From NCBI GenBank assembly GCA_032622095.1, contig CP136061.1, positions 175,361,692 to 175,425,691 on the forward strand: DNA of 64,000 bases. Direction: 5' to 3'. Origin of the DNA: Siphonodentalium dalli (Eukaryota > Mollusca > Scaphopoda > Gadilida > Siphonodentaliidae). A program made the translations under genes and the position numbers. This document shows positions 13,641 to 24,730 of the stretch, in pieces (the first letter of the stretch is position 1; each line of letters begins with the position of its first letter). The notes beneath the pieces are model-generated. The model made no database searches and was not told where the DNA came from. It saw only the letters and a list, made by a program, of their open reading frames with translations.

Positions 13641-15365
13641 ATCACTTTAGTTAAACATCATCAAAATGAAACTGTTTCCACATAAATGCTGTTGTCCTAA
13701 CGAGCAACCGAGATAGATTAAAGTGGTTATCTGAGAGCAGAGCGAGATCTCTATGTGGCGATCCCAGAAGGGCAGACAGTAGCTGCAAACGGGGTAATTG
13801 GTCTAGGTAAAGGAAACATTCAATGCCATGTTGGTCAATGACGTGATACCACATGTCATTCCGAATATGTAGCAATGATGGGCAATCTAACAAGATATGT
13901 TGTACTACACATGGGTAGGTCGCTAAACAGTGTTTGCATGTGTCAGTTTCTCCGAAAGCTGTATGCGCGATTATGCGACCAATCAGGAGGAATACAAATT
14001 TTTCCTTCGGAAATTGTGAGCACAGTTTCCATATACCGATCGTTCGCAGCGTGGGGTGAATGATACGGAAAGCTGCTAAAGAGGAGTCGCTGGCGATATG
14101 ATTATTCCAGTCGAGTTCATCTAACTCCTGTACAGCTGACCGCACCAAACGTTTCCACGCCACGACCGATGGAAATTTATTGGAAATGGCGTATTCCATA
14201 AGGTGATGTTCAATATTATATTTACATAGAATGCACCATATGTCACAAATAAAAGATACGTTGAAAGACCTGAAATAAAATAATATAGGCGTCTTAAGAA
14301 TAACTGTTTTGATGTTTTCTCGTAATTTGGCCTACAGAAAGCGCCAAATATTGAGAGTTTCCGACGATCAATCCACGATTCTAGCGAGGAACAGCCCAGA
14401 CAGCCTTGTGCGATAACTGTACGGGTGCTCATCGGAAAGCATTGCATATGCTTGATGCAAACTCTATGGGCCTTCTCAAGCTTCTCTTTTTGAGTTGCGT
14501 TAAGGTTCCAGAGAAGTTCGCTGCCATATAGCCCTGAAGGAATAACTATTGTTCTGTAAAGTTTGTATGAGCTTTGAGGAGAGATACCACCAGGGTATAG
14601 GCCAACATCGGAGAGGCCGAAATATGTACCCCTTAATTTTGTACATATGGCATCGACAAAATTATTATTGAAATGGGATTTGGACAGCAGAATTCCAAGG
14701 TGAGTATATGAGTCAACTTCTCTGAGAAAAGATGATCCAAATGATCACGATCTAGCACATTTTTCGGCTTCTTGTTTGGTTTCATTGAAAACCATTATGA
14801 CGGTTTTGGAAGAATTATAGTTGAACCGCCACTTATAACTGTATTCAAGGCATAACTCGTATAGGCCAATAATACCTGGGCGAGATAACGAAATAAGCAT
14901 CATATCATCGGCTTGGGTGGGGAGAACCAGTCGGAATATGTTCCGTCGTTGCGGACACAACATTTTATACCAAATAATAAATCTCGTATGATGAGCCATG
15001 TTTTGCCTTGTAATCCTCTGTGGAATAATTTGTACAAGAGGCCATTGATCCAAACACAATCGAAAGCTTTACGCACGTCTAATAGACATGAGTAAAGCTT
15101 GTTGTGTTGTTCTCTGGCGTAACTAATACATTCTTGCACGAAACAGGATGTCATGGTCCAACTGATCCCTTTTTCGAAACCGTGTTGTAACGGATGGACG
15201 GCGATTAATTAAATTGGTAAAACTGAAATTATTTTCCAAATTGTCAAAATGGCGGCGCAGATGAAGACAATGTACACAATAATGATGATGGTGTAGAGTA
15301 CAATATTTATGTTGGTGTAGAGTATTTTCTAAATAATTCAAATACCTGGATGTAATTGTTAGCAA
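13641..15365 (-). pseudogene. Broken non-LTR retrotransposon (LINE): RT and C-terminal part
   Basis: A LINE reverse-transcriptase relic read on the minus strand and split over several frames. The upstream piece (about 15154-14900) holds RT motif A, LDVRKAFDCVW. The next (15059-14745) holds the catalytic box as QADDMMLIS, equivalent to YADD. A third (14447-14121) has the ESWIDRRKLSIFGAFCR segment typical of the post-RT region. The last (14199-13651, 182 aa) carries the C-terminal Cys/His motif CKHCLATYPCVVQHILLDC. Known for the family: such ORF2 proteins carry an N-terminal endonuclease, and none is visible here, so the copy is 5'-truncated. Several frameshifts make it inactive. The family within LINEs is not assigned, and the exact 3' end near 13,640 is uncertain. 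Confidence 0.85.
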
Positions 15366-15470
15366 TCAACGTCGTTTGTGATGTCATTTCGGGCATAGAC
15401 CTAATTATCGGCCTCTGAGTCTGGCACCTACATTGGCCTCTGCATAAATGACATCGCAAACGACGTTGAT
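15365..15470. repeat. 25-bp inverted repeat pair
   Basis: The arm at 15365-15389 (ATCAACGTCGTTTGTGATG...) pairs with 15446-15470 with one mismatch, around a 56-bp spacer. It could be a small foldback or the terminal repeats of a tiny MITE. No target duplication was identified. Confidence 0.75.
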
Positions 15471-15849
15471 ACCATAATTATATTGTCTAGCACACAGAGC
15501 AAAAATATACCATCAATTTGCATTTATGCTCGGAAGAGTCTTTTTAATTAAACCTAATGAATTTAAAAAAATTTAAACATTAAAGGGTCTAGATATGATC
15601 AATTGGATTGTATGGGGGTCCGGTCATCATGGATGAAGGTCATGAAGACCATGCATTGCTTCTATAGTGGAATTTATAACTAAAATAGCCATTATTGTGC
15701 CTACTTAATAGAGATGACAAATATAAGAAATGATGTGTATTAAGAGTAATTTGGTACCGTATCTCTTTCGCCACGTCCCTGTATAGTGTATACATATATT
15801 GAACTTTGCTCTCCATAACCTCACTTGTGATTGTTTGTTTTTTTATTTC
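15471..15849. other. Spacer with a short dispersed repeat
   Basis: No gene seen. A segment near 15715-15752 (gacaaatataagaaat..., then attaagagtaat) reappears in diverged form at 16708-16742 inside the foldback at 16.7 kb, so it is part of a dispersed repeat. Confidence 0.5.
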
Positions 15850-16295
15850 AGAGTTGAAGCAATGGAAGAATCCTTCAACGAAGAATCGGGCTCAACGTCT
15901 CAGATAACGAGTGCATGGTCAATCGGACTCAGACAAGCGATTCAGACATGTTTGTGCATATTGTGCAAATTCCTTCAACATGAAAAAGCATGAGAATACA
16001 CACACAAATTCACAACCACTCCCGTGTGGTGATGGAGGCCAAAAGTTTATTGAGAAACATTTGCACATCGTGTAAAGCACGGTGGTGGATTTAAATTTTA
16101 ATGCGACAAATGGCCCAAATTTTTTTCTCGCAAGTACACTTTGAATCACCATATAGAAAGTCACCAAATTGGAAAGTGATACCGGTACACGTTGTGATAA
16201 ATGCGGTTCTGTATTTACCAGGAATGATACCTTAAGAAATCTGTACACGACAAGGACGTTCTTCGTCGATGCCGCAGCTGCGCGATAGTGTATCT
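15850..16295 (+). pseudogene. Degenerate C2H2 zinc-finger exon
   Basis: A good 3' splice acceptor (TTTGTTTTTTTATTTCAG, ending at 15850) precedes an open stretch with decayed C2H2 fingers. One reads HVCAYCANSF then KKHENTHT, with C-x2-C, F, H-x3-H and a shortened middle. A later one reads RCDKCGSVFTRNDTL, with the Cys pair, Phe and Leu kept but the His pair lost. Between them a third possible finger is out of frame. Known family role: C2H2 fingers bind DNA in transcription factors. Here frame breaks and lost His residues point to a relic of a host zinc-finger gene or its duplicate. No other exon was found nearby. Confidence 0.45.
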
Positions 16296-16473
16296 GGCGC
16301 GCAGCCCTGTCTGCACACGTTGACATGTGTCACTTACTGACAACGGACATTTATAGACACAGTATTATGCATGAAAAAACCACAAACATTTATGTTGTTA
16401 TTATGTTTCGAAGATTGGAATTGATCTTTTTGAGAGTAAATATATATATGTTATGTATATATGTTATGCGTTA

Positions 16474-16527
16474 TTGAATAAAGAGGCAGGGTCTACTTTG
16501 TTTATACTTTGAATGGTCTTTATTCAA
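16474..16527. repeat. Small hairpin overlapping AATAAA
   Basis: TTGAATAAAGA at 16474-16484 is the exact reverse complement of TCTTTATTCAA at 16517-16527. The left arm holds an AATAAA. It may be a remnant of convergent 3' ends, or chance in AT-rich DNA. Confidence 0.5.
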
Positions 16528-16634
16528 AAAAAGGGAAGTTGTCACAAAAATACCATAGCCTGTAATTATATAAGCCTTGTCGCTGAGTCGAGACCATCAA
16601 TCCAGACCCGTTCTATTGTTTTAGTGATACAGGT

Positions 16635-16800
16635 CAAAGTTCTGGAGTAGCGTGCATCCATATATGGAATTCATGAACATTCAGAACTTAACAGAAGCTC
16701 CATATATGACAAATATAAGAAATTATTTTAATTAAGAGTAATATATGGAGCTTCTGAATGTTCATGAATTCCATATATGGAATGCTACTCTAGAACTTCG
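16635..16800. repeat. Foldback element with nested inverted repeats
   Basis: The outer arms, about 50 bp each (16635-16685 and 16751-16800), include the long match TTCATGAACATTCAGAA / TTCTGAATGTTCATGAA and CCATATATGG. A second perfect pair (16693-16707 with 16741-16755) shares five bases with the right outer arm, so two alternative hairpins are possible. MITE-like, with no coding capacity. Confidence 0.8.
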
Positions 16801-16819
16801 ACATTGTACGTAGCATTAA

Positions 16820-17280
16820 AGGAATCGGGGAGCTAAATGTGTTCTAGAGTCGGGGAGCGAGTACACCGTGAAGGTAACTGAAGGTGAAGGCAACTGAAGA
16901 ATGACCTTCACCTGATACATGCGACACGTTATTAAAGGATGACATCGCGTTTATTTGATTTGTACATAATATCTAAATAAGTTAAAATGGTGAATGAATG
17001 GGGGAATGGATTTTTGTGAGCGGGAAATTTATTTAACTAGCTTCTGTAGTCCTGGGTTTTTCCAGATCAAATTTGGCTGTGAGATAGCCCTGTCGTAGAC
17101 TTGGGGATTTATTTTAAAAAGTAAACACATGACCTATGATTTTTCTGGCATTTTCGCGATCAACTGGTGTCAATCTAGCTGGGTAAACATCACTGGTATG
17201 GCCTGCAGGCTTAAATTCAGTGAATTTGGCCGAAACGTTAACACTGTCGCCTATGGGAAACCATTTAGTTCAGTGATTCC
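16820..17280. repeat. 460-bp direct repeat, copy 1
   Basis: Matches 18167-18625 over its whole length with few differences. It starts aggaatcggggagctaaatg and ends cagtgattcc. The minus strand has an open frame that corresponds to the one in copy 2 but is broken by a stop in the run TTTTTAAAATAA. A pyrimidine-rich acceptor-like stretch (TTTTTTCTTATAG) precedes it on the minus strand. Confidence 0.85.
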
Positions 17281-18166
17281 TATAAGAAAAAATTGAATTT
17301 TACGAAATTTCACGTCTCGCCATGATAAGTTGGTAATTCCATATTTTCTTATTTTCAAATGATAATGACCACATTTTGGACATATTTAAAGAAGAACTCC
17401 ATGAATTCGCCTGTAAATAGTAAAGAAAGTGATAAATCTGGGAATTTTGCATGGACATCAGGTACCATTAGGGGGTCAGGGGGTCTAAAGCCCCTCTCCC
17501 CACAATTGTGAGGAGTGTTAGCCCCCCCCCCCATTGGGAAAAGGTGACAGTTGACCCAATTAAGCTTTTCCGGCACCCAGTAGTCTTAACGGGGGCCATA
17601 GCCCCACCCCAAGTCGGGAGGGGGGTGGCATTACCACTAGAGTTACTGTCGTGCAAAATTGCCATGGCAGGTTTGTTAAACAGACCGTATGCCCTGCCAT
17701 CTGGTAAAATTTCATGCCTGAGGATGTGTCTGATGTTGTATCATTATGTTTAGATATTTAAATTGACTTATGGTTGCTTTATATTGCTATTAAAGTATTT
17801 TTTATTTAAATTTTCTGTTAATTTTGGTAAATGTTTATTATAAATTGTCAAATTCAGCATGAAAAGTGTTTAAAATTGGACAAGATATCCCTCTCAAAAT
17901 GTATATTAACATTTCCTCTTCAATTTAGTAATATTATGGTATATAATGGCATACTTCAGTTATACGAGATGCATCAGCTAGTAAAATTGAAAAAAAATTC
18001 TAAATTTTGTGGCTTTATTTTGAGGATTGACACTAATTTTCAGGATGCCTCATATTGGAAAAATAAACCACTACTGCTCGATATAAACCATTTTTGATTT
18101 CAGTAAGGTCTATATTTTGATAAAATACTATAAGAAACGCTGTGTTTCACACATATACATATATAT
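17281..18166. other. Spacer between direct repeats; G/C-tract segment
   Basis: No gene recognised. Bases 17,460-17,640 form an island of G and C runs within AT-rich DNA, including a run of about 10 C near 17,523. Short open frames here on both strands have no recognisable motif. Confidence 0.5.
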
Positions 18167-18625
18167 AGGAATCAGGGAGCTAAATGTGTTCTGGAGTCGG
18201 GGAGCGAGTACACCGTGGAATGCTAAAGGTGAAGGTAACTGAAGAATGACCTTCACCTGATACATGCGACACGTTATTAAAGGATGACATCGCGTTTATT
18301 TGATTTGTACATAATATCTAAATAATTTTAAATGGTGAATGAATGGGGGAATGATTTTTGTGAGCGGGAAATTTATTTAACTAGCTGCTGTAGTCCTGGG
18401 TTTTTCCAGATCAAATTTGGCTGTGAGATAGCCCTGTCGTAGACTTGGGGATTTATTTAAAAAAGTAAACACATGACCTATGATTTTTCTGGCATTTTCG
18501 CGATCAACTGGTGTCAATCTAGCTGGGTAAACATCACTGGTATGGCCTGCAGGCTTCAATTCAGTGAATTTGGCCGAAACGTTAACACTGTCGCCTATGG
18601 GAAACCATTTAGTTCAGTGATTCCT
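18167..18625. repeat. 460-bp direct repeat, copy 2
   Basis: Second copy of the repeat at 16820-17280, 1.35 kb downstream in the same orientation. A short internal rearrangement near its start (gtggaatgctaaaggtgaagg) distinguishes the copies. Confidence 0.85.
18377..18604 (-). pseudogene. Possible exon-like open frame, unidentified
   Basis: On the minus strand, copy 2 of the 460-bp repeat has a frame of about 75 codons ending in a stop at 18377. It includes the peptide GHTSDVYPARLTPVDRENAR, whose balanced composition looks like coding sequence rather than AT-rich noise. The same frame in copy 1 is interrupted by one stop. I do not recognise the protein and saw no second exon. It could be a 3'-terminal exon captured in a duplicated repeat, or part of an unknown transposon. 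Confidence 0.25.
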
Positions 18626-19399
18626 AAACGGAACGGGGCTGGATGGATCCAATATTGCAGCGAATCAGTGCCAAGGCTTATTTCGGCCAATTTGGCCGGT
18701 TACTTCATGTGACTTTTTCATCTGACGTGTGTGTCGGATAATTGATCTGGAGGATTTATGTAAATGTTAGCCCAAACTACATTTCCAAGTAACGATGGTT
18801 TTGTTGTTTATTTTGAGGAATAATACCGCGTCAGATGAATTCAGCCCAAATATGTTAACAGTTGTCGTGTCAAACATTCGGCAGTAGGTTAGCGTTATTT
18901 AGTATTTGTGGATGTCCTTTAACATGGGGAAAATAGACTACTGCGCTTGAACGAGCATGTGAATTTGTCGTTTTTAATGTACAGCAACTTGATAATCAAT
19001 AACAGAGGCATTCTCTGTCAAATAAGGTCGCTCTATTTACGGTATTAATTGCGGAACTTTCTAAAGTAAACTACGCGTAAACGGATACATACGGTAAATT
19101 ATAGAATGTGCCGGAATCGGCCTAATCGCCCCATGGCCAACTCGCCCAGTCGACGTGTGTCAATTCGGTACCTACTATAACATGTACCCGAGTCCGATTC
19201 GGAATAACAGATGTATACGGGTGTTATATAGCGTTTGGTCCGTTGTTTCTCAATGAATATTATTGAAATTTGGTGTATATGTCCGGGCTGGGACATGGAA
19301 TACAACAACGTTTGAATTGTTTTTCAATTTACAAATTTGTTGATTTTATTCAATTTTTTTTCGTTCTGAAAACACACTATAAAGTGTATATAATATAAT
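18626..19399. other. No feature recognised
   Basis: AT-rich, with no convincing open frame, repeat or RNA gene. A 69-codon minus-strand frame at 19099-19308 is judged to be chance. Confidence 0.5.
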
Positions 19400-19696
19400 A
19401 ACGAACACGAGACATACATAATTTATAAACTGTTAACAAAAGATATCAAATTCAATACATGACAAAGATGACTCAGTGGAGTTTATAAAGTGAACATAAA
19501 AACATTGAGGTAAGAATCTTTTTAAGGAATGCAACTTTATTTAATGATAATAAACACATAAATTAAAATAACAAACATGAGACATACAAGATTTATAAAC
19601 TGTTAACAAAAGATATCAAACTCAATACATGACAAAGATGACTCAGTGAAGTTTATAAAGTGAACATAAAATTATTAAGGTAAGAATCTTTTTAAG
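19400..19696. repeat. Two-copy 170-bp tandem repeat
   Basis: Segments 19400-19526 and 19570-19696 match closely (gagacatacataatttataaactg..., ending taagaatctttttaag). They are offset 170 bp and separated by a 43-bp AT-rich linker. Confidence 0.85.
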
Positions 19697-21112
19697 CATT
19701 ACTAAACCGTTTAGCACAGACCACAGTCCACTTCACTCATCCGATCATCACCAAACTTCATATTTATCTTGATATTGATCTATCAGATGAGAGCTATCAA
19801 ATATTTTTTTAATTTCATACGAAAAAATGGTCGCCAGCGGCCATATTGCATTTACGTTATATTTTATCGCGTCATGTCGATATCTAGTATTACTTAGAAA
19901 TTTCACCTTTCCAGATTCATAATTGCTCCATTGACTGTAACAGATGAAATTATTCCCCTCTTCGGATAGAGTGTCACTGAAACTTTATTTTGTCAGACTG
20001 TCTGTATAATCACTGATTATATATGGCAATAATCTGTAATAAGATGTAGCACTATTTTATTTTATATTTACATGCAGTGCTGTTTTTATACATCAATTCT
20101 AATCATCATGTGATCGATCATACATCGCGCGAGGACCTGGTTGAATTAAGGGGGGTTTTATTGATCACTTCTGTCCTCAAGCTAGATTATACTTATGACA
20201 TTTAATGGCATGTTACTAACGTGGAGGGTTAGATATGCTTGAGAAACCACCACTCTTTAATTCACACCAAGTTCTCAGCTGTCATGTTCGGATATTAGAA
20301 CCCATAGCCATGATATATGGTTTATTTTGTGTATACTAGTAATATAGTTATTTTCAGTACCTTTATATACCAGTACTGTGTATAACAATGCATATAAATT
20401 AATCCATGTATACATGTATATTGATTCAACGGATTCAGTGGTTTTGTCCATCAGTCTATCAAATTTGCGGGGAAAACATGGCCACAAGCAGTACACCCTG
20501 CTAAATTTCGAATTTGAATCAATTGGCGCACCCTGCAGCCAGCTTTTATTGGAGAACTTTTTCTTATGTGGATATTTTGGGTCACCGCTAGATGTGAGCC
20601 ATATTTTGTTCTCAAACTGTCCTTGTGAAGACATCACTGCCAGCGGTGATCTTCAATTTTACTATTTTTATGGCTAAATAATTTGGTTGATCCTACAGAT
20701 TCAGATTCCACAATTATCTTCTGGATAACCAGGGTGAGAGTAATCTAATTTTCCCGAATTTCGTTAAAAACATTACCACAGGCAGCAATTTGGTATCTTA
20801 CTCTTTGATCCTCTTTTGCATGACTGAATTGTTTAGCAACTGTACAGACATATCCCTCATCTGGTTTTTATATACATGTATATCTCTTCATGCGGATAGC
20901 CAGTATTACGTAGGTACTTCAACTTTCTGCATTCCTGTCATCATTTGAAATATAAAAATTTACCTGATACATGCACCCTTCAAAATTTGTTTCGTCGTAT
21001 CTATTTTAATGACCCGTATGGTAATATTGATACAGATATATTTGTCAAACATTTCTTTGTACAATATACAGGTATTTAGTTTGTAACTAAATCTAGAAAT
21101 ATATAATAGTAG
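19697..21112. other. Spacer, no supported gene
   Basis: The segment near 19,835-19,850 (GGTCGCCAGCGGCCAT) resembles the GGCGGCCAT motif of the 38.7-39.3 kb tandem repeat in inverted orientation. Two overlapping opposed frames (20275-20637 minus, 20378-20677 plus) have no motif I recognise. The minus one has the more protein-like composition over 20,430-20,640 but no splice or start support. Confidence 0.4.
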
Positions 21113-21625
21113 CTCGTGGACCCCACTTCGTCCGGGATGTTCCCCTCTGATTTTCGGAGAAATGCGCGATTTAACCTTGAATTGACTATTTTAAAGGTGA
21201 AGGTCATGTCGGGGTCACGATTTGACCCGTCCAAAACACTCCCCGGACAAAAGTACCCGTCGAAATCCGCCCGGCTTTATACCCGATTTGACCTTGAATT
21301 GACAATTTTGAATGTCAAGATCAGGTCAGGGTCATGATTTGACCCACCCGAAACACTCCTGGGACAAAAGTAACAGTAGGTATCAAATTTCGTTGAAATA
21401 CTTCCGTTTTACCAGATTTGACCTTGAATTGATCTTTTTGAATGTCAAAGTCAGGTCGGGATCAAGATTTGACCCGTCCAAAATACTCCCTGGAAATAAT
21501 TTCCCCTAGGTATCAAATTTCGTCAAATCTGTCCGGCAGTTTTCCCGGCCATAGCTAACAGACAAACAGACAGACAAATGTCCAAAATATATATTAAACT
21601 AGCTGATGTACTCGACTTCGTTCGG
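21113..21625. repeat. Dispersed-repeat cluster with three ~120-bp units
   Basis: A unit beginning GATTTGACCTTGAATTGA recurs at 21168, 21285 and 21415 (spacing 117 and 130 bp). Each is followed by an AGGTCA-rich stretch, GATTTGACCC and a GGACAAAAG-like or related segment. The cluster is framed by ACTTCGTCCGGG near 21,126 and a diverged ACTTCGTTCGGGC near 21,614, and includes a CAGACAAACAGACAGACAAA microsatellite. It looks like a non-autonomous interspersed repeat with an internally expanded core. Confidence 0.7.
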
Positions 21626-22430
21626 GCTAGTTAGGGATTTTTTTTGTGATCGCCTCCATCTGGACAGTACCCAGTATATACAGCGTCTGGCCAAACTATA
21701 GTTCAATTGGTCCAGAAACATGCCTATATCAGCACGTTCGAGAACATGGTCCCACGTGAAATTGGAACCGTCCATATTGCTCCCGGGATCGAAGTAGTCC
21801 TACACACAAATTTTTAGTCGGATCGGTCAAGGTCCAGAAACATGCCTATGAGCGAGGTCAAGTTGACACGTTAAATACCAAATTCGAGCAGTGTTAGAGT
21901 CTATAACACATACACACATGCATTCACGCATACACACATACATACACACATACAGACAGGTGTTTCAAAATGTATAATCGATAGCTACAACAATTCTATG
22001 GTAGATAGTTCACGGCCGACCTGATGCATGCATCTTAGTTTTCTTGTTGTATATGTCAATATACATTGGAAAATATATCATGCCCTACAGGGAACGAAAT
22101 AAGCCTTATAATAATTCACGAATTGCAGAGTAACCATTCTTTCCGATGAGTGGGGGTAAACAGGAAGGGCAACAGATATTATACATATCGTGTGTTTATT
22201 CTTTATATATTCTGAAAGTTTAATCCCCGCTTGATATCTGCAATTTTTTTTTATTCCTGCATGGACACGGTGAAATTCTCTCACATGAAATGGGTTTCTC
22301 GCTGCATGGTTCCTCTGGCTGTGACACTTTCCCACTTTTAAGCTTTCGTTTAAGATGTGTGCATGCGCTCTTCTAGATCGAATTGATGATCTTTGCAATG
22401 GAGTAAATTATATTGTATGTATATTAATTG
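21626..22430. other. Spacer with CA-rich microsatellite
   Basis: No gene seen. An imperfect CACA/CATA-rich microsatellite lies at about 21,908-21,958. Confidence 0.5.
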
Positions 22431-22576
22431 TAGCTATGGCGGGGGGGGGGGGGGGGGGTCAGGAAAAAATTTGCATACACAACGCTGAATGTTTTTTTTG
22501 CAGCACTTTGGACCCCCTCTTTGTGCAAACAAAAAATTTCCACTCATGGTTTTGGGACCCCCCCCCCCCCCTTTCC
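22431..22576. repeat. Opposed poly-G and poly-C runs
   Basis: A G run of about 18 (from 22440) and a C run of about 14 (from 22557) lie about 100 bp apart. The strands could pair into a hairpin; the G run is also a quadruplex candidate. Such runs are prone to assembly length error. Confidence 0.7.
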
Positions 22577-23412
22577 AGTCAAATTTGAGATATTTTTGGT
22601 CAAATTCGGGCAATTTTCGGGCAAATTGAATGTTGTTTCAGGGGGAAATTGTGGCAAATTAAAGTATTTTCCAATTTCTGCCTGAATTATACATATTTAA
22701 GTTTAATTTGAATATATGTTGTTATATTTGTGTGGATATGCAACGTATATTCTACAAAAAAAACAGTGTTACAACCATGAATATATCATGCAAAACTAAT
22801 TGGAAAAAAAGTTTCAAGCCCCCCAAAAAAAATTCACGTGCCCCCATGGCTAGATTCGTCATTGTTTTTGTAAGCACGCCTATGACAAATATGACATGTC
22901 GGTGCCGTTATGCCATTTGCTTACAAACTGAAGTGTGACTGAATTAACTTATCGATGACCACAAATGTAGGCATTCTGCTCCAAGTTGTTAATACCCCCA
23001 TAATACTGAAATATAGCACATCGATGTCTACTGATGGATAACTTCCGATTGGCATACCGTTAATGGTCAGAGCTGCATGGAACACAAGATAATTATCTCT
23101 AATTCTATTATGACAAAATTGATCTAATATTTCATTAGAAATAACTCCCTCCACAATGTTTGCTTGGTTGAGTGACATTTATTATATTGAACGTCTTCGT
23201 CATATTGCGTCAATGCAACGGGTGTCAGCTTGCACTCAAGAATTTGCTTGCGAAACAAACACAAGTGAAAGACAGTCGTGTTTTACTAAGAAAATGCTAT
23301 TGAGACTGATTGAGATCCACATGAATGTCTGTTCATTAATAATTGGATATATAACACTGTAGAATAGCACTTTTGTCTTTTATAGTATTAGTAACTTTGT
23401 TCCAGAAACATG
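22577..23412. other. Spacer with one unidentified minus-strand ORF
   Basis: An 85-codon minus-strand frame at 23178-22921 (starting MSLNQANIVEGVISNEILDQ) looks more protein-like than its neighbours but has no motif I know and no splice or promoter support. The rest is AT-rich and featureless. Confidence 0.3.
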
Positions 23413-24730
23413 TTTATCACATAATTTGGCCATAAAAGCAGTTTCATAATTATCGGTAATAGACACGTTTAATATCAGCGCGTGCGATGACGTCACGGCG
23501 TTCTTCAAATAACTTGCGATCGCTGTAGTTTATGATTGTTGTTTTCGATGAATATTTCGCGTTGCTTCGGGTTTATTTGATCATGTGATAAAAGGTATCT
23601 CACACTCGTCCTATTTTATACGTAATTTATCAACCTCGTCCTCTAAATTATATTTGAGCCTCGGTAAACCTCGGCTCAAATCGAATTTAGTGAACTCGGT
23701 TGATAAATTCCGTATAAAATAGAAACTCATGTGAGATCCTCTATTTATAGATTAGAGAACAGGCATGTTCTACATTTATTTTACACATTATTTCAGTTTC
23801 ATATCAGACTTGGAGAGTTGAATTTCAGTTTGATACCACAGATAGTGGTAATGATATATTTTATTTACTGAATTATATGTGGTTTATTTGTTCATTACTT
23901 GCGCCAGTCCATACTGGACGCAAGTAATGTTTTCGGTCCGGATCTTTGTCTGTTGTCTGTCCTTCCGGGAATATGTTACGTCATGACCGAGATAACGGAA
24001 GCAGAAAAATAGGCAACGCGCATGCGTTGTTGTTCCAGTAATTTTTATGAAGCGTTGAAGTTGGAAATTTATATTTATCACATAATTTGCCCATAAAAGC
24101 AGTTTCATAATTATCGATAAGAGACACGTTTAATATCAGCGCGTGCGATTACGTCACACCGTTCTTCAAATGACTTGCGATCGCTGCAGTTTATTATCGT
24201 TGTTTTCGATGGATATTTCGCATTGCTTCGCGTTTATTTGATCATGTGATAAAAAGTATCTCACACTCGTCCTATTTTATACGTAATTTATCAACCTCGT
24301 CCACTAAATTCTATTTGAGCCTCGGTAAACCTCGGCTCAAATCGAATTTAGTGAACTCGGTTGATAAATTCCGTATAAAATAGAAACTCATGTGAGATCC
24401 TCTATATATCACATAATTTGGCCATAAAAGCAGTTTCATAATTATCGGTAATAGACACGTTTAATATCAGCGCGTGCGGTGACGTCACGGCGTTCTTCAA
24501 ATAACTTGTAGATTATGATTGTTGTTTTCGATGAATATTGTGCGTTGCTTCGGGTTTATTTGATCATGTGATAAAAGGTATCTCACACTCGTCCTATTTT
24601 ATACGTAATTTATCAACCTCGTCCTCTAAATTCTATTTGAGCCTCGGTAAACCTCGCTCGGCTCAAATCGAATTTAGTGAACTCGGTTGATAAATTCCGT
24701 ATAAACTAGAAACTCATGTGAGATCCTCTA
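23413..24730. repeat. 1,318-bp tandem duplication, copy A
   Basis: Copy A of an apparently near-perfect head-to-tail duplication (copy B 24731-26049, offset exactly 1,318). It holds three related units of about 330 bp (from about 23413, 24076 and 24407), each starting ATCACATAATTTG. Each unit ends in a long imperfect hairpin: TATTTTATACGTAATTTATC...TTTGAGCC pairs with GGCTCAAAT...GATAAATTCCGTATAAAATA. Between the first and second units lies a near-palindrome, CATTACTTGCG...CGCAAGTAATG (23893-23929). The perfect cAMP-response-like octamer TGACGTCA occurs in the first and third units and is mutated (TTACGTCA) in the second. Confidence 0.9.

Noticed and set aside
20275-20677. Overlapping opposed ORFs of 120 and 99 codons
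   Set aside because: No recognised motif, start context or splice signals; only composition favours the minus frame.
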